DNA of 64,000 nucleotides from Arcuatula senhousia (taxonomy: Eukaryota > Mollusca > Bivalvia > Mytilida > Mytilidae). Shown piece after piece: positions 33,101 to 39,415 of this stretch (within the stretch, counting starts at the first letter, position 1; every line of letters begins with the position of its first letter). Below the pieces are notes generated by a model. That model made no database searches and was not told the origin of the DNA. It was given only the letters and a program-made list of their open reading frames with translations. The stretch is from the NCBI GenBank assembly GCA_963971305.1, contig OZ020306.1, positions 41,623,512-41,687,511 of the forward strand, written 5' to 3'. A program made the translations under genes and the position numbers.

Positions 33101-35190
33101 CCCGATTGGCCTTGTGTCCCCATTTCCTCCACTTCATCATCATTTCATGTTCATTGTATCACCACTTTCATGTCCATCTCCCGGATATAGCCGAAATCGC
33201 GCTGCTTGGGAGTAAAGCAATAACTAACTAACTAACTAACTGTTCCTTGTTGGTTCTTACTACTACTAGTATTTGCTTTTGTTGACTGGGTATATTTTGA
33301 TTAAATAAAAGAAATGTTCCAAGGTAAAACCACTAAAAGGTGTCCAAATTTTATAACCTCACGTCCATCTTCTGGGGCTATAAAGGAGAGAAGTTGACAA
33401 ATCAACTGACGAGAACCGAATGTCTTTTCACTTTATTACAGCTTGAAAAGTGGGAAGGAAATATTGACAGGGGTGTCCGTCAGTGCTTAGATTACACCTC
33501 ATGGTACTAATCTGTTTCTTCCGCATTGGCCCCTCAATGTTTTGATATCGAAATGTTTACAGCATAATGTAGTAATGCTTCTTTATTTTTAAAATTTAAT
33601 CTAATTGGGATTTTTTAGGGGATTTTTCTTTGCAAACATGGACTTAGCCATTAGACGAAAATGAGGCATCTATCTCGTTTTCGCATTTTCTCTGAAACCT
33701 TTCATTAGCTTTTCAAGAAATATTTACACAATCTTTGTGACAGTATTTTATTATCAAATTTTGTTTGATTGATTTTTTTTTTTGGGGGGGGGGGGCTAGG
33801 TTATTTATTTGTGCGCAATTGCTCAGTTTTTTGTTTTGTTTTTTATAGACCAGCTGGCGATCCGACACAAAATGAACCGTAAGTTTTTTTCAATAAATTA
33901 TGTGTTGAATTTTATTTATGCTAATTACGCTGTGAGTATTACTTGTATTTTTGGTATCTTGTTTGATTTACTAGAAGTCCCCGAGAGTCCCGGATCGATT
34001 ATTTCAATTTTTAGTCGTAAGAACCACTATGTTTTAATTCCTTGAATGTGAATTATCAATGCTATCGTAGCTTTGTATAAATAAGATTAAAGGAGGTTCC
34101 CAACACCATTTTGACTTAGATATCGACCAAATAAAAGTGTTTATTTTAATAAAAGAACGCACATTTTTACCAAATAAAATGCATACAATGAAATATTATA
34201 CTTTTATGAATGCATTACATCCATAATTTTAAAACAAATATGATTTCTAAAGATTTTATTTGTGGTAAAAAATTTGCAATCTTACGGTTCATCTAGCAAA
34301 TTATACTTACAGTTTGAAACGAAACTAATTACGTTATTATGTATGATTATCGTTTTTCCAGACTCATGAAGAAAGTCTTGCCCAAGATAGGGTGAGTAAA
34401 ATTTTAAGCGTAATGATGAATCACTTTTGGAATTATTGTCCACTTACAGTATCTTAAATGCTAGTATATCTACAGTAGTTTAAATTCTAAAATTTGCTAG
34501 ATTGAATGTCTTTTTCGGTACGTTAAGCGCCTCAACAGCTTTTTTTCTAGAAAGTAAATTTGAATCTTACTGAACTACTTTTTTTCTACTTTAGGACAGA
34601 TGGGAAGAAATCTCAAGCTAATGATGAAACAAAGTAAATAATTACTTTTCTATCTTACGAAGTAATTATTCTAAAAAATAAATTAGTATAATATCAGTTT
34701 ATGAAAAATGAAACATGATTTCAAAACCTTACTTAGAACGGGGAGGCAAATGAAACATTAACATACTAGTATTTAACTTCCTAAATTATGACAATCGATA
34801 AAACGGTGAAAAATCTTTTACTTAAAATCTTTTATGATAGCACCCCAATATTTTCGTTGAAAATCTTACTCTCAAATACAAAAACAAAATCAAAATTTAA
34901 CTTTTGTCATAATTCGTAGATGGTTATCGCTCATATGTTGGTATTAATTTGCGCATCATTCTACAGAGATAACTTATCTATATGGAATGTACACATGTAC
35001 AGCTTACATTCAAAATGAACAAAAAAGTACTCAGAAACAACCAATTGCGCATTTCTTAACTTTACTAGAATTATGAAGCTTTAATTAACCTTTTTGTTAT
35101 AGACATACACAGACCACTGTTCACGATAAAAAACCACATTCAAGCGATGGGATAGAATTCAAAGAACTCAATAGTAAATATAACGTGTAG
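96..35190 (+). CDS. Multi-exon gene: transmembrane, Cys-rich, Ig-array protein (3' part of gene)
   Basis: This entry is the overall model; its exons are listed separately. Twenty exons join with matching phases: phase 1 from the membrane exon through the last Ig exon, then phase 2 to the stop codon TAG at 35188-35190. They give about 700 residues: one membrane segment with a Cys4 cluster, a Cys/basic segment, six Ig-like exons (four near-identical), and a Lys-rich hydrophilic tail. The start codon and any N-terminal ectodomain lie upstream of base 1. Ig folds usually mediate protein-protein binding in adhesion, immune or muscle proteins; which applies here is unknown. No second membrane segment is visible after the Ig exons, so by the positive-inside rule the Ig part could be cytosolic. 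Alternative splicing or two fused models remain possible. Confidence 0.72.
195..1768. other. Intron with an old dispersed repeat
   Basis: AT-rich non-coding DNA. The part at about 930-1420 resembles 7160-7560 (shared runs around gaatagtcgcgaaaggagag and the sgtgactytgtaaacwtatg motif), so an old repeat is present. No exon beyond those listed was found. Confidence 0.45.
1769..1801 (+). CDS. Micro-exon: basic Cys-rich (KCLFRRCKCC)
   Basis: This 33-nt exon has acceptor tgttatag and donor gtaagt, phase 1 to 1. It encodes G-KCLFRRCKCC, carrying four Cys and four basic residues straight after the membrane exon. Composition and phase match its neighbours, which is the main support; an exon this short would be hard to find otherwise. 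Confidence 0.68.
2520..2546 (+). CDS. Micro-exon (KSNAKFIS)
   Basis: This 27-nt exon follows a strong polypyrimidine acceptor (ctttttttcag) and is followed by donor gtaagt; phase 1 to 1. It encodes N-KSNAKFIS when joined to the previous exon. An ATG-initiated reading frame overlaps it from 2318, but only this 3' part has splice sites that fit the model. It may be alternatively included. Confidence 0.5.
2845..2862 (+). CDS. Micro-exon (18 nt)
   Basis: Acceptor cttttgtag and donor gtaaga bound 18 nt that keep phase 1 on both sides and add LLTLR. It is supported only by splice signals and phase, so it is the weakest of the micro-exons together with the 12-nt one. Confidence 0.42.
3179..3220 (+). 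CDS. Micro-exon: very Cys-rich (SCCGCCCCSPYCF)
   Basis: The acceptor is a long T-run ending in tttgtag and the donor is gtaggt; 42 nt, phase 1 to 1. It encodes E-SCCGCCCCSPYCF, seven Cys in thirteen residues. Such a block could be palmitoylated, bind metal or form disulfides; sequence alone does not decide. The composition closely matches the CCCC block of the membrane exon, which supports membership in the same gene. Confidence 0.68.
3925..4110 (-). repeat. Dispersed ~200-bp repeat (family R4)
   Basis: One of at least eight copies of a repeat recognisable by agaggcaccaatggggyat, ccgaaagggcarmgacaaaa and gagtgaactcaggtgctccg. Other copies: 4226-4395 (+), 7665-7790 (+, partial), 27790-27965 (+), 38447-38680 (+), 51897-52125 (+), 60244-60451 (-) and 62338-62545 (-). 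No coding capacity. Confidence 0.75.
4226..4395 (+). repeat. R4 dispersed repeat copy
   Basis: Plus-strand copy lying about 100 bp from an opposite copy at 3925-4110, so the two form an imperfect inverted pair. Confidence 0.7.
4455..4875 (+). repeat. SINE-like repeat, family R6
   Basis: Starts near gtgagtttggtactttacgc and ends near the gaggcgaataggcccacag box (here on the other strand). Full or near-full relatives lie at 58555-59030 and 60470-60905, and a 5' fragment at 8740-8840. Its reverse complement shares blocks with family R5 (agcttgtcg, ctgacatcgggtcag, cacaaagcgac), so R5 and R6 are related. Confidence 0.65.
4901..5005 (+). other. Long near-perfect hairpin
   Basis: Two 40-bp arms (4901-4940 and 4966-5005) pair with only three mismatches around a 25-nt loop. 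The arm core is ggttgagagagacaa. It lies in an intron of the Ig gene. It may be a tiny fold-back MITE or a small-RNA precursor. Confidence 0.75.
5547..5702. mobile_element. Short G/C-rich MITE
   Basis: Perfect 12-bp terminal inverted repeats, AGGCGGATCCAG and CTGGATCCGCCT, bound 156 bp with G- and C-runs just inside. A related element lies at 57918-58086. Non-autonomous; no coding sequence. Confidence 0.65.
5710..6480. other. Intron stretch with dispersed repeat
   Basis: The segment from aggcattgcctaaat (about 5721) resembles 63430 onward, and the tagagctctccgct motif near 6222 recurs near 63771. This suggests two copies of one old repeat at opposite ends of the window. No gene seen. Confidence 0.4.
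6481..8667. mobile_element. 2.2-kb DNA transposon with subterminal motif clusters
   Basis: Terminal inverted repeats of about 23 bp match at 6481-6504 and 8645-8667 (core ATCGGTATATCGGT). Near the left end the motif GATCGYGAACAATT recurs (about 6524, 6547, 6908, 6941); near the right end its reverse complement recurs (about 8121, 8135, 8161, 8196, 8573, 8596, 8634). Inverted subterminal arrays are typical of transposase-binding sites. No transposase ORF is visible, so it is non-autonomous. The middle contains an older repeat (7160-7560) and an R4 fragment. Confidence 0.65.
8740..8840 (+). repeat. R6 repeat 5' fragment
   Basis: Contains ggtgttttacgcccgtgcaa followed by the gatgaa-atgaaa-gatgat track seen at the start of the other R6 copies; the remainder is missing. 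Confidence 0.6.
8992..9003 (+). CDS. Micro-exon (12 nt, DHEK)
   Basis: Acceptor tttaatttcag and donor gtaaga bound 12 nt, phase 1 to 1, adding D-HEK. Inclusion is optional because skipping it also keeps the frame. Confidence 0.42.
9419..9475 (+). CDS. Exon: basic Cys-rich segment
   Basis: Acceptor attcttttag and donor gtaagt bound 57 nt, phase 1 to 1. It encodes GLCRRPLVCEKLGWKCCK, with four Cys and several basic residues like the earlier micro-exons. Joining its last base to the exon at 15591 makes a further Cys and reads CCK-C-KSCEEY, continuing the Cys pattern across 6 kb of satellite DNA. Confidence 0.7.
9492..15406. repeat. Satellite of ~155-bp monomers with DR1 motifs
   Basis: About 5.9 kb of tandem monomers, each carrying the phrase gaccttcatatgacctttga, a ttaatgctaattttacatgg block and a gctttgatatttgrcatgtg block. 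Higher-order duplication is clear: segments near 11.2 kb and 12.96 kb repeat at 1,753 bp, and another block recurs before 15.4 kb. A 14-bp inverted pair (ATGTCTCCCCTTCC at 9492, reverse complement at 11126, 12879 and 15393) bounds the units, and CCTAGTTA flanks the first unit (9485 and 11167). It fills the intron between the exons at 9419 and 15591. Confidence 0.88.
9539..9585 (+). repeat. (TTC)n microsatellite
   Basis: A run of TTC/CTT trinucleotides at the left edge of the satellite, with one TTA interruption. Confidence 0.9.
15591..15938 (+). CDS. Exon: degenerate Ig-like domain
   Basis: The exon starts after acceptor aacaaaag and ends at donor gtaagc; 348 nt, phase 1 to 1, 115 full codons. 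Ig-like landmarks are W58 (core Trp), L80-x-I82, and D89-x-G91-x-W93-x-L95, which stands where the usual D-x-G-x-Y-x-C would be. The B-strand Cys and F-strand Cys are both absent; C3, C62 and C86 are elsewhere. ATG at 15611 is internal to the exon and need not be a start. The fold assignment rests on this partial pattern plus the phase-1 symmetry shared with the clearer Ig exons downstream. Confidence 0.7.
15939..16730. other. Intron, no feature seen
   Basis: AT-rich sequence between the degenerate Ig exon and the SINE cluster. The minus-strand reading frame at 16409-16678 has no recognisable domain or splice context and is treated as chance. Confidence 0.5.
16735..16925 (-). mobile_element. 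tRNA-derived SINE
   Basis: On the minus strand an A-box-like TAGCTCATTTGG (about 16810-16821) is followed about 35 bp later by a B-box-like GGGTTTGATCCC (about 16769-16780), the split Pol III promoter of a tRNA. The acceptor stem and anticodon arm do not close as a real tRNA. A second copy of the same head starts at about 17010. Confidence 0.6.
17010..17490 (-). mobile_element. Second tRNA-SINE copy, split by an R2 element
   Basis: The tRNA-like head (17010-17080) repeats the first copy. The match stops at the A box, where an R2 element (17081-17422) is inserted, and resumes at about 17430 with the gtcgataacttgcagctt segment. The first SINE gives the uninterrupted version. Confidence 0.6.
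17081..17422 (+). repeat. R2 element, single copy
   Basis: A roughly 340-bp element starting atacaaatgacaacaaagtt and ending ctccaccagcagt, with the strong internal block gcctgacgcgcgtttcgtct. Other copies: 19229-19520 (+), 26176-26512 (+), 28430-28532 (-, partial), 44848-45023 (-, partial) and the tandem array at 41353-43952. No terminal inverted repeats and no coding capacity. Confidence 0.8.
18104..20090. mobile_element. Helentron-like non-autonomous element (R3)
   Basis: One end carries the hairpin AGGCTC-CCAG-GAGCCT followed inward by gaatcgctcatctg; the other end has gacggacgccaagtgat and a gctcac box. The inner half-kb units, marked by agccatggmggccatg, recur about every 500-800 bp. 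The terminal hairpin and short subterminal inverted boxes resemble Helentron/HINE elements. It carries an R2 copy at 19229. Confidence 0.5.
19229..19520 (+). repeat. R2 element inside R3
   Basis: Inserted in R3 between gatgtatggt and gacaagttaa, the same junction used in the larger R3 at 39921-44070. Slightly diverged from the array copies and shortened at its 3' end. Confidence 0.75.
20636..20869 (+). CDS. Ig-domain exon, array copy A
   Basis: Acceptor tatcatttag and donor gtagga bound 234 nt, phase 1 to 1, 77 full codons. Landmarks: C7 and C11, core W28 in YEWVHNGK, L43-x-L45, and D52-A-G-V-Y56-L-C58, a standard C2/I-set Ig signature. At 77 residues it is shorter than a typical Ig domain of about 90. 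It is the first of four tandem copies and is identical in protein to copy C. Ligand or partner unknown. Confidence 0.82.
21537..21770 (+). CDS. Ig-domain exon, array copy B
   Basis: Same splice sites, phases and length as copy A, 901 bp downstream of it. I see one coding difference from A, codon TTA to TCA, giving L19S. All Ig landmarks (C7, C11, W28, DAGVYLC ending at C58) are kept, so the exon looks functional. Confidence 0.8.
22443..22676 (+). CDS. Ig-domain exon, array copy C
   Basis: Lies 906 bp after copy B. Protein is identical to copy A, with the same acceptor and donor. The flanking introns are also nearly identical, pointing to recent duplication of whole intron-exon-intron units. 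Including this copy keeps phase 1. Confidence 0.8.
23349..23582 (+). CDS. Ig-domain exon, array copy D
   Basis: Lies 906 bp after copy C and is the most diverged copy. Replacements relative to A are E16G, E20G and F62L, plus one silent change at L14. The landmarks C7, C11, W28 and C58 remain. Its downstream intron carries a 753-bp TTAA-flanked insertion absent from copies A-C. Confidence 0.8.
23683..24435. mobile_element. 753-bp TTAA-flanked MITE in the fourth Ig unit
   Basis: Ends are inverted repeats with core GTATTCTTCTGAGG, flanked by TTAA on both sides (23679-23682 and 24436-24439). The three sister units have a single TTAA at the same place (cctttaactaatgg), giving a direct empty site. 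TTAA target duplication is characteristic of the piggyBac superfamily. No transposase. Confidence 0.78.
24901..27125. other. Intron with R2 copy, otherwise AT-rich
   Basis: Contains a gattgattgattgatt tract (24956 on) followed by a repeat also seen at 36645-36720, and an R2 element at 26176-26512. A reading frame at 25913-26302 runs into R2 and is not taken as a gene. Confidence 0.45.
26176..26512 (+). repeat. R2 element, single copy
   Basis: Complete-looking copy ending in aaactccaccagcagt; lightly diverged from the array monomers. Confidence 0.75.
27126..27368 (+). CDS. Exon: sixth Ig-like domain
   Basis: Acceptor ttgtctgttag and donor gtatct bound 243 nt, phase 1 to 1, 80 full codons. 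Landmarks: core W27 in VIWYKDGK, F45-K-I-Q-S-L50, and S55-G-L-Y58-D-C60, an I-set-like signature; an extra C69 follows. No B-strand Cys is visible, so the usual intradomain disulfide cannot form. An ATG at 27038 opens the same frame upstream, but the splice acceptor and phase favour a start at 27126. Confidence 0.78.
27719..27746 (+). CDS. Exon: Pro/Ser linker, phase-shifting
   Basis: Acceptor tattttag and donor gtaaat bound 28 nt. It enters in phase 1 and leaves in phase 2, encoding E-PSPPTSAS. It marks the switch from the symmetric phase-1 exons to the phase-2 tail exons, so it cannot be skipped alone without a frameshift. Confidence 0.62.
27790..27965 (+). repeat. R4 dispersed repeat copy
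   Basis: Lies in the intron just after the Pro/Ser exon; contains gaggcaccaatggggcattt and ends at ctccggaagagtaag. Confidence 0.7.
28164..28241 (+). CDS. Exon: Lys/Glu-rich hydrophilic tail
   Basis: Acceptor aatcattcag and donor gtaagt bound 78 nt, phase 2 to 2. It encodes a charged stretch with the short internal repeat PDNKVEPDNKK and ends near KKAKRE. No membrane segment or known domain is visible. The basic cluster could be a nuclear-localisation-like or membrane-contact patch; that is only a guess. Confidence 0.65.
28430..28532 (-). repeat. R2 fragment
   Basis: Reverse-strand 5' part of R2, including agacgaaacgcgcgtcaggc; the rest is missing. Confidence 0.7.
29306..30287. mobile_element. 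982-bp TTAA-flanked inverted-repeat element
   Basis: Ends AGGGAAAGTTCAC and GTGAACTTACCCT are inverted repeats with one mismatch, each bordered by TTAA (29302-29305, 30288-30291). The interior is very AT-rich and non-coding. No empty site is available here. Confidence 0.55.
31272..31865. mobile_element. ~594-bp MITE with 36-bp inverted repeats
   Basis: The 36-bp ends (31272-31307 and 31830-31865; core gccacgaaccc) pair with two mismatches. A second inverted pair lies inside (ggcgccacctctcgccc near 31513; its complement near 31602), so the element can fold back. TTGGTTT occurs just outside both ends (31263 and 31867), a likely target-site duplication of hAT-like size. Confidence 0.75.
32727..33242 (+). 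mobile_element. SINE-like retroposon with (TAAC)n tail (R5)
   Basis: A 10-bp direct repeat TTCCTTGTTG flanks the element (32717-32726 and 33243-33252), and it ends in a TAAC microsatellite tail, both signs of target-primed retroposition. Its body from 32755 matches 61363-61839 closely, including gctttgcccacaaagcgact and gtcacgttcctcgcacgtta. It contains an open frame of about 113 codons with no known domain. Confidence 0.7.
33260..33848. other. Intron, nothing definite
   Basis: AT-rich, with a T-run followed by 13 G at about 33774-33796. No further exon was found. Confidence 0.4.
33849..33878 (+). CDS. Tail exon (PAGDPTQNE)
   Basis: Acceptor gttttttatag and donor gtaagt bound 30 nt, phase 2 to 2, after an intron of about 5.6 kb. 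It encodes T-PAGDPTQNE. Support comes from splice sites and the matching phase chain. Confidence 0.55.
34362..34391 (+). CDS. Tail exon (LMKKVLPKI)
   Basis: Acceptor cgtttttccag and donor gtgagt bound 30 nt, phase 2 to 2. It encodes P-LMKKVLPKI. It has the same length and phase as the previous exon. Confidence 0.58.
34595..34633 (+). CDS. Tail exon (TDGKKSQANDET)
   Basis: Acceptor tttctactttag and donor gtaaat bound 39 nt, phase 2 to 2. It encodes G-TDGKKSQANDET. If the donor is not used, reading through gives Lys then TAA at 34635-34637, so intron retention would make a shorter C-terminus. Confidence 0.58.
35103..35190 (+). CDS. Terminal exon with stop codon
   Basis: Acceptor tttgttatag opens the last exon; it reads 28 codons after the split codon and stops at TAG. 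The C-terminus is SSDGIEFKELNSKYNV. It is hydrophilic and has no membrane anchor. Its agreement in phase with four preceding exons, ending in a stop, is good evidence that the model ends here. Confidence 0.66.
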
Positions 35191-36410
35191 TCCAGTGAGA
35201 TATTGAAGAGAATATTACTATTTTCTCAAAATAAAAATCATTTTAGACGTCTAGACAAACTAGCTGTTGTGATACATACTTTATTGGTTTAGTTTTAAAA
35301 CAATGTCACATTGTGTATTAATAAATGTATGCTTCAGTTGCTGTAGTCATTAATCAAAGGTATTTTATGGTTGCATAAAACAACCAATTGATTCAACTTT
35401 ATTTATGCATTGAATGAAATTTCAATTGAAGTATCTATCTTTTTTTTATTTCTTATTTTTTTTAATTTGGTTGACAAATTAAAACATGTTTTGGATTTCA
35501 CATAGTTAAAATTAAAATGGTTATCATTCCACAAGGATCAAATATTTGCTTAATATTCTGAGAACTCAAAAAACACCATAAATACATTTTCTTCTCATGT
35601 TAGTTTAAAGTATCTTCATTAATTTTACACTTCACTTGTGTGATGTCAATGGTAATTATTAAAAAAAATTGCTATATGTATAAGATTTATTGCTTTCATC
35701 AAACATTTATTGTAATTCTAATATTATTAATATTAGTAAAACAAATATTCGATTCCACTAGTCTAAAAAGATAAATAATCTCATTACTCCGTCCAACTTT
35801 TATTCTTTGCTATAATTTATCATATTTTTTATACAATAGCTGTATATCCATTGTATATGTTTTGTTTGAGGTTTTTTTTATTTTAACTTGAATTATATTA
35901 ACAATTTTTAAAATTTTTAATAAGTATACAGATTTATTGAATTTTTTTATAAATGAATAAATATAACCTCAGTTGCCTTCTGTCTGCCTTAGCAGGATTC
36001 CCGTAAGTGATATATCTTCATGCAAAAATGTTGTCAAGAAGCATAGGAGTAACAATAGAGCATGGGGTTTCCTTTGTAAAAAAAAACATTTCGGTCACCA
36101 TAAAAAGTGTTAAAAATTAGCCAATAATATTTTAAAGTATGAAAGTTCAAGCTATGTAAAATATTGTGTATTTTTGACATCTTTATGTACATGTTTTATA
36201 ATTGTAAAAATTGTACATACACTTATTTATTATTGTGTGGTGTAAAATTCAATTCTAAATGCTTTGGTATAAGACAGATATTTTGAGGTTTATTGTTTGG
36301 GGTGTATATTGTATGAAGTGTTTGAAACTCTTTGTATTTTTGTGTATATTTATCAACATGATGCGTGTTATTGCCTTTAAGTACTTTCTGAATAAAACTT
36401 TACATCTGAA
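35191..36410 (+). other. Probable 3' UTR and polyadenylation region
   Basis: AT-rich sequence follows the stop codon. AATAAA at 35320-35325 lies about 130 bp after the stop and could end a short transcript. Further AATAAA hexamers occur at about 35955 and at 36391-36396. Which is used cannot be told from sequence. Confidence 0.4.
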
Positions 36411-37500
36411 ATCAAACGAGTTAATAACTAAACTGGATACTAGACCTACGGCATGTGTGTATTTGACGGGTGGGTATTGCCTTGCTTGGTTGGTATACAT
36501 GTTAATATCCAAAAATGTATGCTGCATATATTGCCAGGATACTGTACATTTACCCATCCTTTTGGTTACTGAATATGAAGCATATAAACCTACGTTTCGA
36601 ATACCAACGTTAACACTAATGTACAAAATGACAAACAGACAAAAAGATTGATTGATTGATTGTTAGTTGCTTAATGTTCCGTCGGCGATATTGCAGCCAT
36701 CATCGGGACATAAACAAGTTGAAATAATTATGTTAATAACAGACAAAAAGAGCGAACAAAATGAATACAAAACAGCTTTCCTGATTGTTCATTGATATAT
36801 CTTGTGGCAGCAAATCTATTAAATTGTTATTTGTAATTTTAGGGAACGTTATTTTAATTAAAGGAAAAAATAACTTAAAACAGTAAATCAAAAGTGTTTC
36901 AAAAGGATTTTATTTCATGAATCTAACCACTGCATCATGAAAGTATAAAATTAACAAACAGATCACATCTTATACCAGTCTCAGGTTGTTTTGAAATGTT
37001 ATAAGTACAGGAAAGAAATGACTATTGCAAATTTACAAAAAACTTTTACAGGAAAGAAATGACTATTGCAAATTAACAAACCATTTGACGAAATACTATT
37101 GTTTTACAGTGTTGAATACAATACTTGTTTATCAACTATTGGCCAATATTAACAAATAACTTGAAATTTGTTATTTGTCTATTCAGGTGATTAATAGACA
37201 AAAAAAATCTTAATAAAACACTTGAGTCAGAGTAACAATATTAATTTCTAGTTATGACGGCCTGCAGTGTGTTGCAAAGTGACATACAGGAGTCGCTTGG
37301 CACTATCCTGCGTCTATCGTCCTGGGGCGTCACAAACATTTTCGTCGCAGTTTTCCAGAAAAAAACTTCATGTCCCAGCATCCTATAGTACTATATGGTG
37401 TAAACCATTCTTATGCCTGTAACTTATCTACTTCCTCTTTACCGAATATTTTAAGACGCAGGCCACATATGTCTTATTCTAGTTTTTTGAATTGATCTTC
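36411..37500. other. Intergenic AT-rich DNA
   Basis: Holds a gattgattgattgatt-linked repeat (36645-36720, also at 24956-25030) and a 40-bp direct duplication at 37007-37083. Overlapping plus and minus reading frames end at 36651 but show no domain. Confidence 0.45.
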
Positions 37501-37504
37501 AAAG

Positions 37505-37685
37505 TCTGTTGATTTATCTGCTGTGGGTCTTGATAAGGGTAGGATTCCCTGTAGGCTAATTTTTCGGATGCCACCTATCACTCCTGTTAAATTGACAGTC
37601 GCAACTCTCATTCCCGATTGGCCCAAATTCCTCCAATTCATCATCATTTTATGTTCGCCTCTCCTCCCTGGAAGTAAAGCATAAA
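37505..37685 (+). repeat. R5 3' fragment
   Basis: Diverged match to the R5 3' half (cccgattggcc, ttcatcatcatttyatgtt, gggaagtaaagc). Confidence 0.6.
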
Positions 37686-38446
37686 ATATGTTTCTATGTG
37701 TTGTTCTCGTTCTAGTTTACTTATTTTGTCTTTTGACTTTTCTTACATTTGATATTTGCTATTCAATAGTACCTCTCTGCTTCTTTTCAGAATTGTTGGT
37801 CTTTCGTGTATGATACTTGTTGTTTGGTGTTGCTTTTTTCGTCTGTCCCGAATGGTTTTCATATATTATATTTTAAACTCCTAAACCAAATCAAGACGTA
37901 ATGTTCTTGAATACTGCTTCTATATTAATAATGTTTTCTTCGGCTAAAGGAAAAGCAAACACACACAAGCAAATATCACAACATTACATACCAAAACATC
38001 AACTTAAACTTTATAAAAATTCTAATTGAAATTCTTAAGTGCTTATTACAGTAGCATAGAAAAATCGAAGTTGTAAAAAAATAACAATAATCTAAATATA
38101 AATTTAAAAAGACTAACCTAAAAATTTGAACAAGAGCAGAATTCCTGGGTCCCCGTCGAGCGACAAAATTCTTAGTTCGCTTGCTGAACGAGAGGTAGAT
38201 AAACGACAGGCCTGTTAATGCTTCCCACCATATGAAACCACTACCTGAAGCTACATACCAAATATCGAAGGCCTAGGAATTTTAATAGCTGAGAAATCGG
38301 TTACGACATTTTTTCCCATTTTGACCCTTAAATAAACTAAGTCTGCTCGTTAAACAGTGGCAGACCTAGAAACGCATCCCACCAAATGAGACCCTTACAT
38401 GAAGATCCATACCAAAATACAATACCAATACCAAAACGGGCATAAA
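37686..38446. other. Intergenic DNA with internal direct repeat
   Basis: The part 38150-38440 contains two diverged copies of a segment reading gcttgctgaac / ctcgttaaacagt, then atgcttcccaccatatgaaa / acgcatcccaccaaatgaga. No gene visible. Confidence 0.4.
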
Positions 38447-38680
38447 AGAAGCAGAGGTACCAATGGGGTATCCGAATGTCAAAAGTCAAAGGGTAGAGAC
38501 AAAACCAGTAAACACCAACAAAAACGGGACAAAAACAGACAGGTTAAACATGGAAACACAAAGTAACTGAATATCAATCAACAACGCAAACTCCAGTTGA
38601 AATAAGAGTGAATTTAGGTGCTCCGGAAGAGTAAACAGTTCTTGCTATAGCACACCCGTCGCGTTGCCAACAGTCAATTC
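38447..38680 (+). repeat. R4 dispersed repeat copy
   Basis: Long copy, ending with ctatagcacacccgtcgcgt, a 3' portion missing from the shorter copies. Confidence 0.75.
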
Positions 38681-38849
38681 AGCGTCTCAAATCCACTTAA
38701 AGGAAGACAAATCAAAGCCCTATGACAAACCAACATCTGCATTAACTGATAGATAGATATCCCATATTTGTCTATGAGCGCATGATGTCTACCGTAAAAT
38801 TTCTTGAGTGAAGACAGCAACCGAGGAGCAACATAACCCTGTGTGAGCA

Positions 38850-38945
38850 AAAAAAAACAGTAAATTTGGTTATGCTGTATATGCATATTTCAAGGAGTAA
38901 CCTCTCATTAGCAGCATTTGAATCAAAACATATCGAAAGCCTATG
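38850..38945 (+). repeat. Short dispersed repeat (ttatgctgtatatgcatat)
   Basis: Also found at 17885-17945, 20215-20290 and, on the other strand, 45925-46005; marked by aaggagtaacctctcatt. Confidence 0.65.
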
Positions 38946-39204
38946 AGTATTAGTAATAGAAACTGAGAAATATGTTAGGAAAAAAGTGTGACGGTCGCCC
39001 GGCATTTCTATATCCCCGCTCTGGGTTGAGGTGGGGACCAAAAAGAAGTTGCACAGTACCCTTATTTGAACTTGTCCAAGGTATTGGCGATATTAACATT
39101 ATGTATAAATTTCACAAACATCCATTGAGAATTGTAGGCGTGAACGCGTTTACAAAAGTATGATGGATACATTGAACTCATTTGTCTAATGAATGGTCAC
39201 AACT

Positions 39205-39415
39205 TCAGCAAAAAAGATGCACAGCTTGTTCAGGCAAGGATCTTTAACGTCCGAGGAAAGTGACATTTATCCCAACTTGATGCACAACAATGGTAAGCGG
39301 TCATGTTTTTTGCATTATAGCTGGACGACCCCGGCACTTATTATTACAGGATCACATCATTCAGCAACCTGGGGCACACATCTCAGTCGCTCTTGGACAA
39401 AACTTTTTTTTGCCA
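39205..39415 (-). repeat. R5 fragment, reverse strand
   Basis: Diverged reverse-strand match to the middle of R5 (ggatctttaacgt, aagtgacatttatcccaac, gcctggacgacc-like, ctggggcacacatctcagtcg). Confidence 0.55.

Noticed and set aside
32849..33190. Frame encoded by the R5 retroposon as a host gene (also 61456-61821)
   Set aside because: It lies wholly within a repeat with target duplication and TAAC tail and shows no recognisable domain.
36255..36651. Overlapping 123- and 130-codon frames on opposite strands
   Set aside because: Neither has a domain or splice context; the plus frame overlaps a likely polyadenylation signal, fitting 3' UTR or intergenic DNA.
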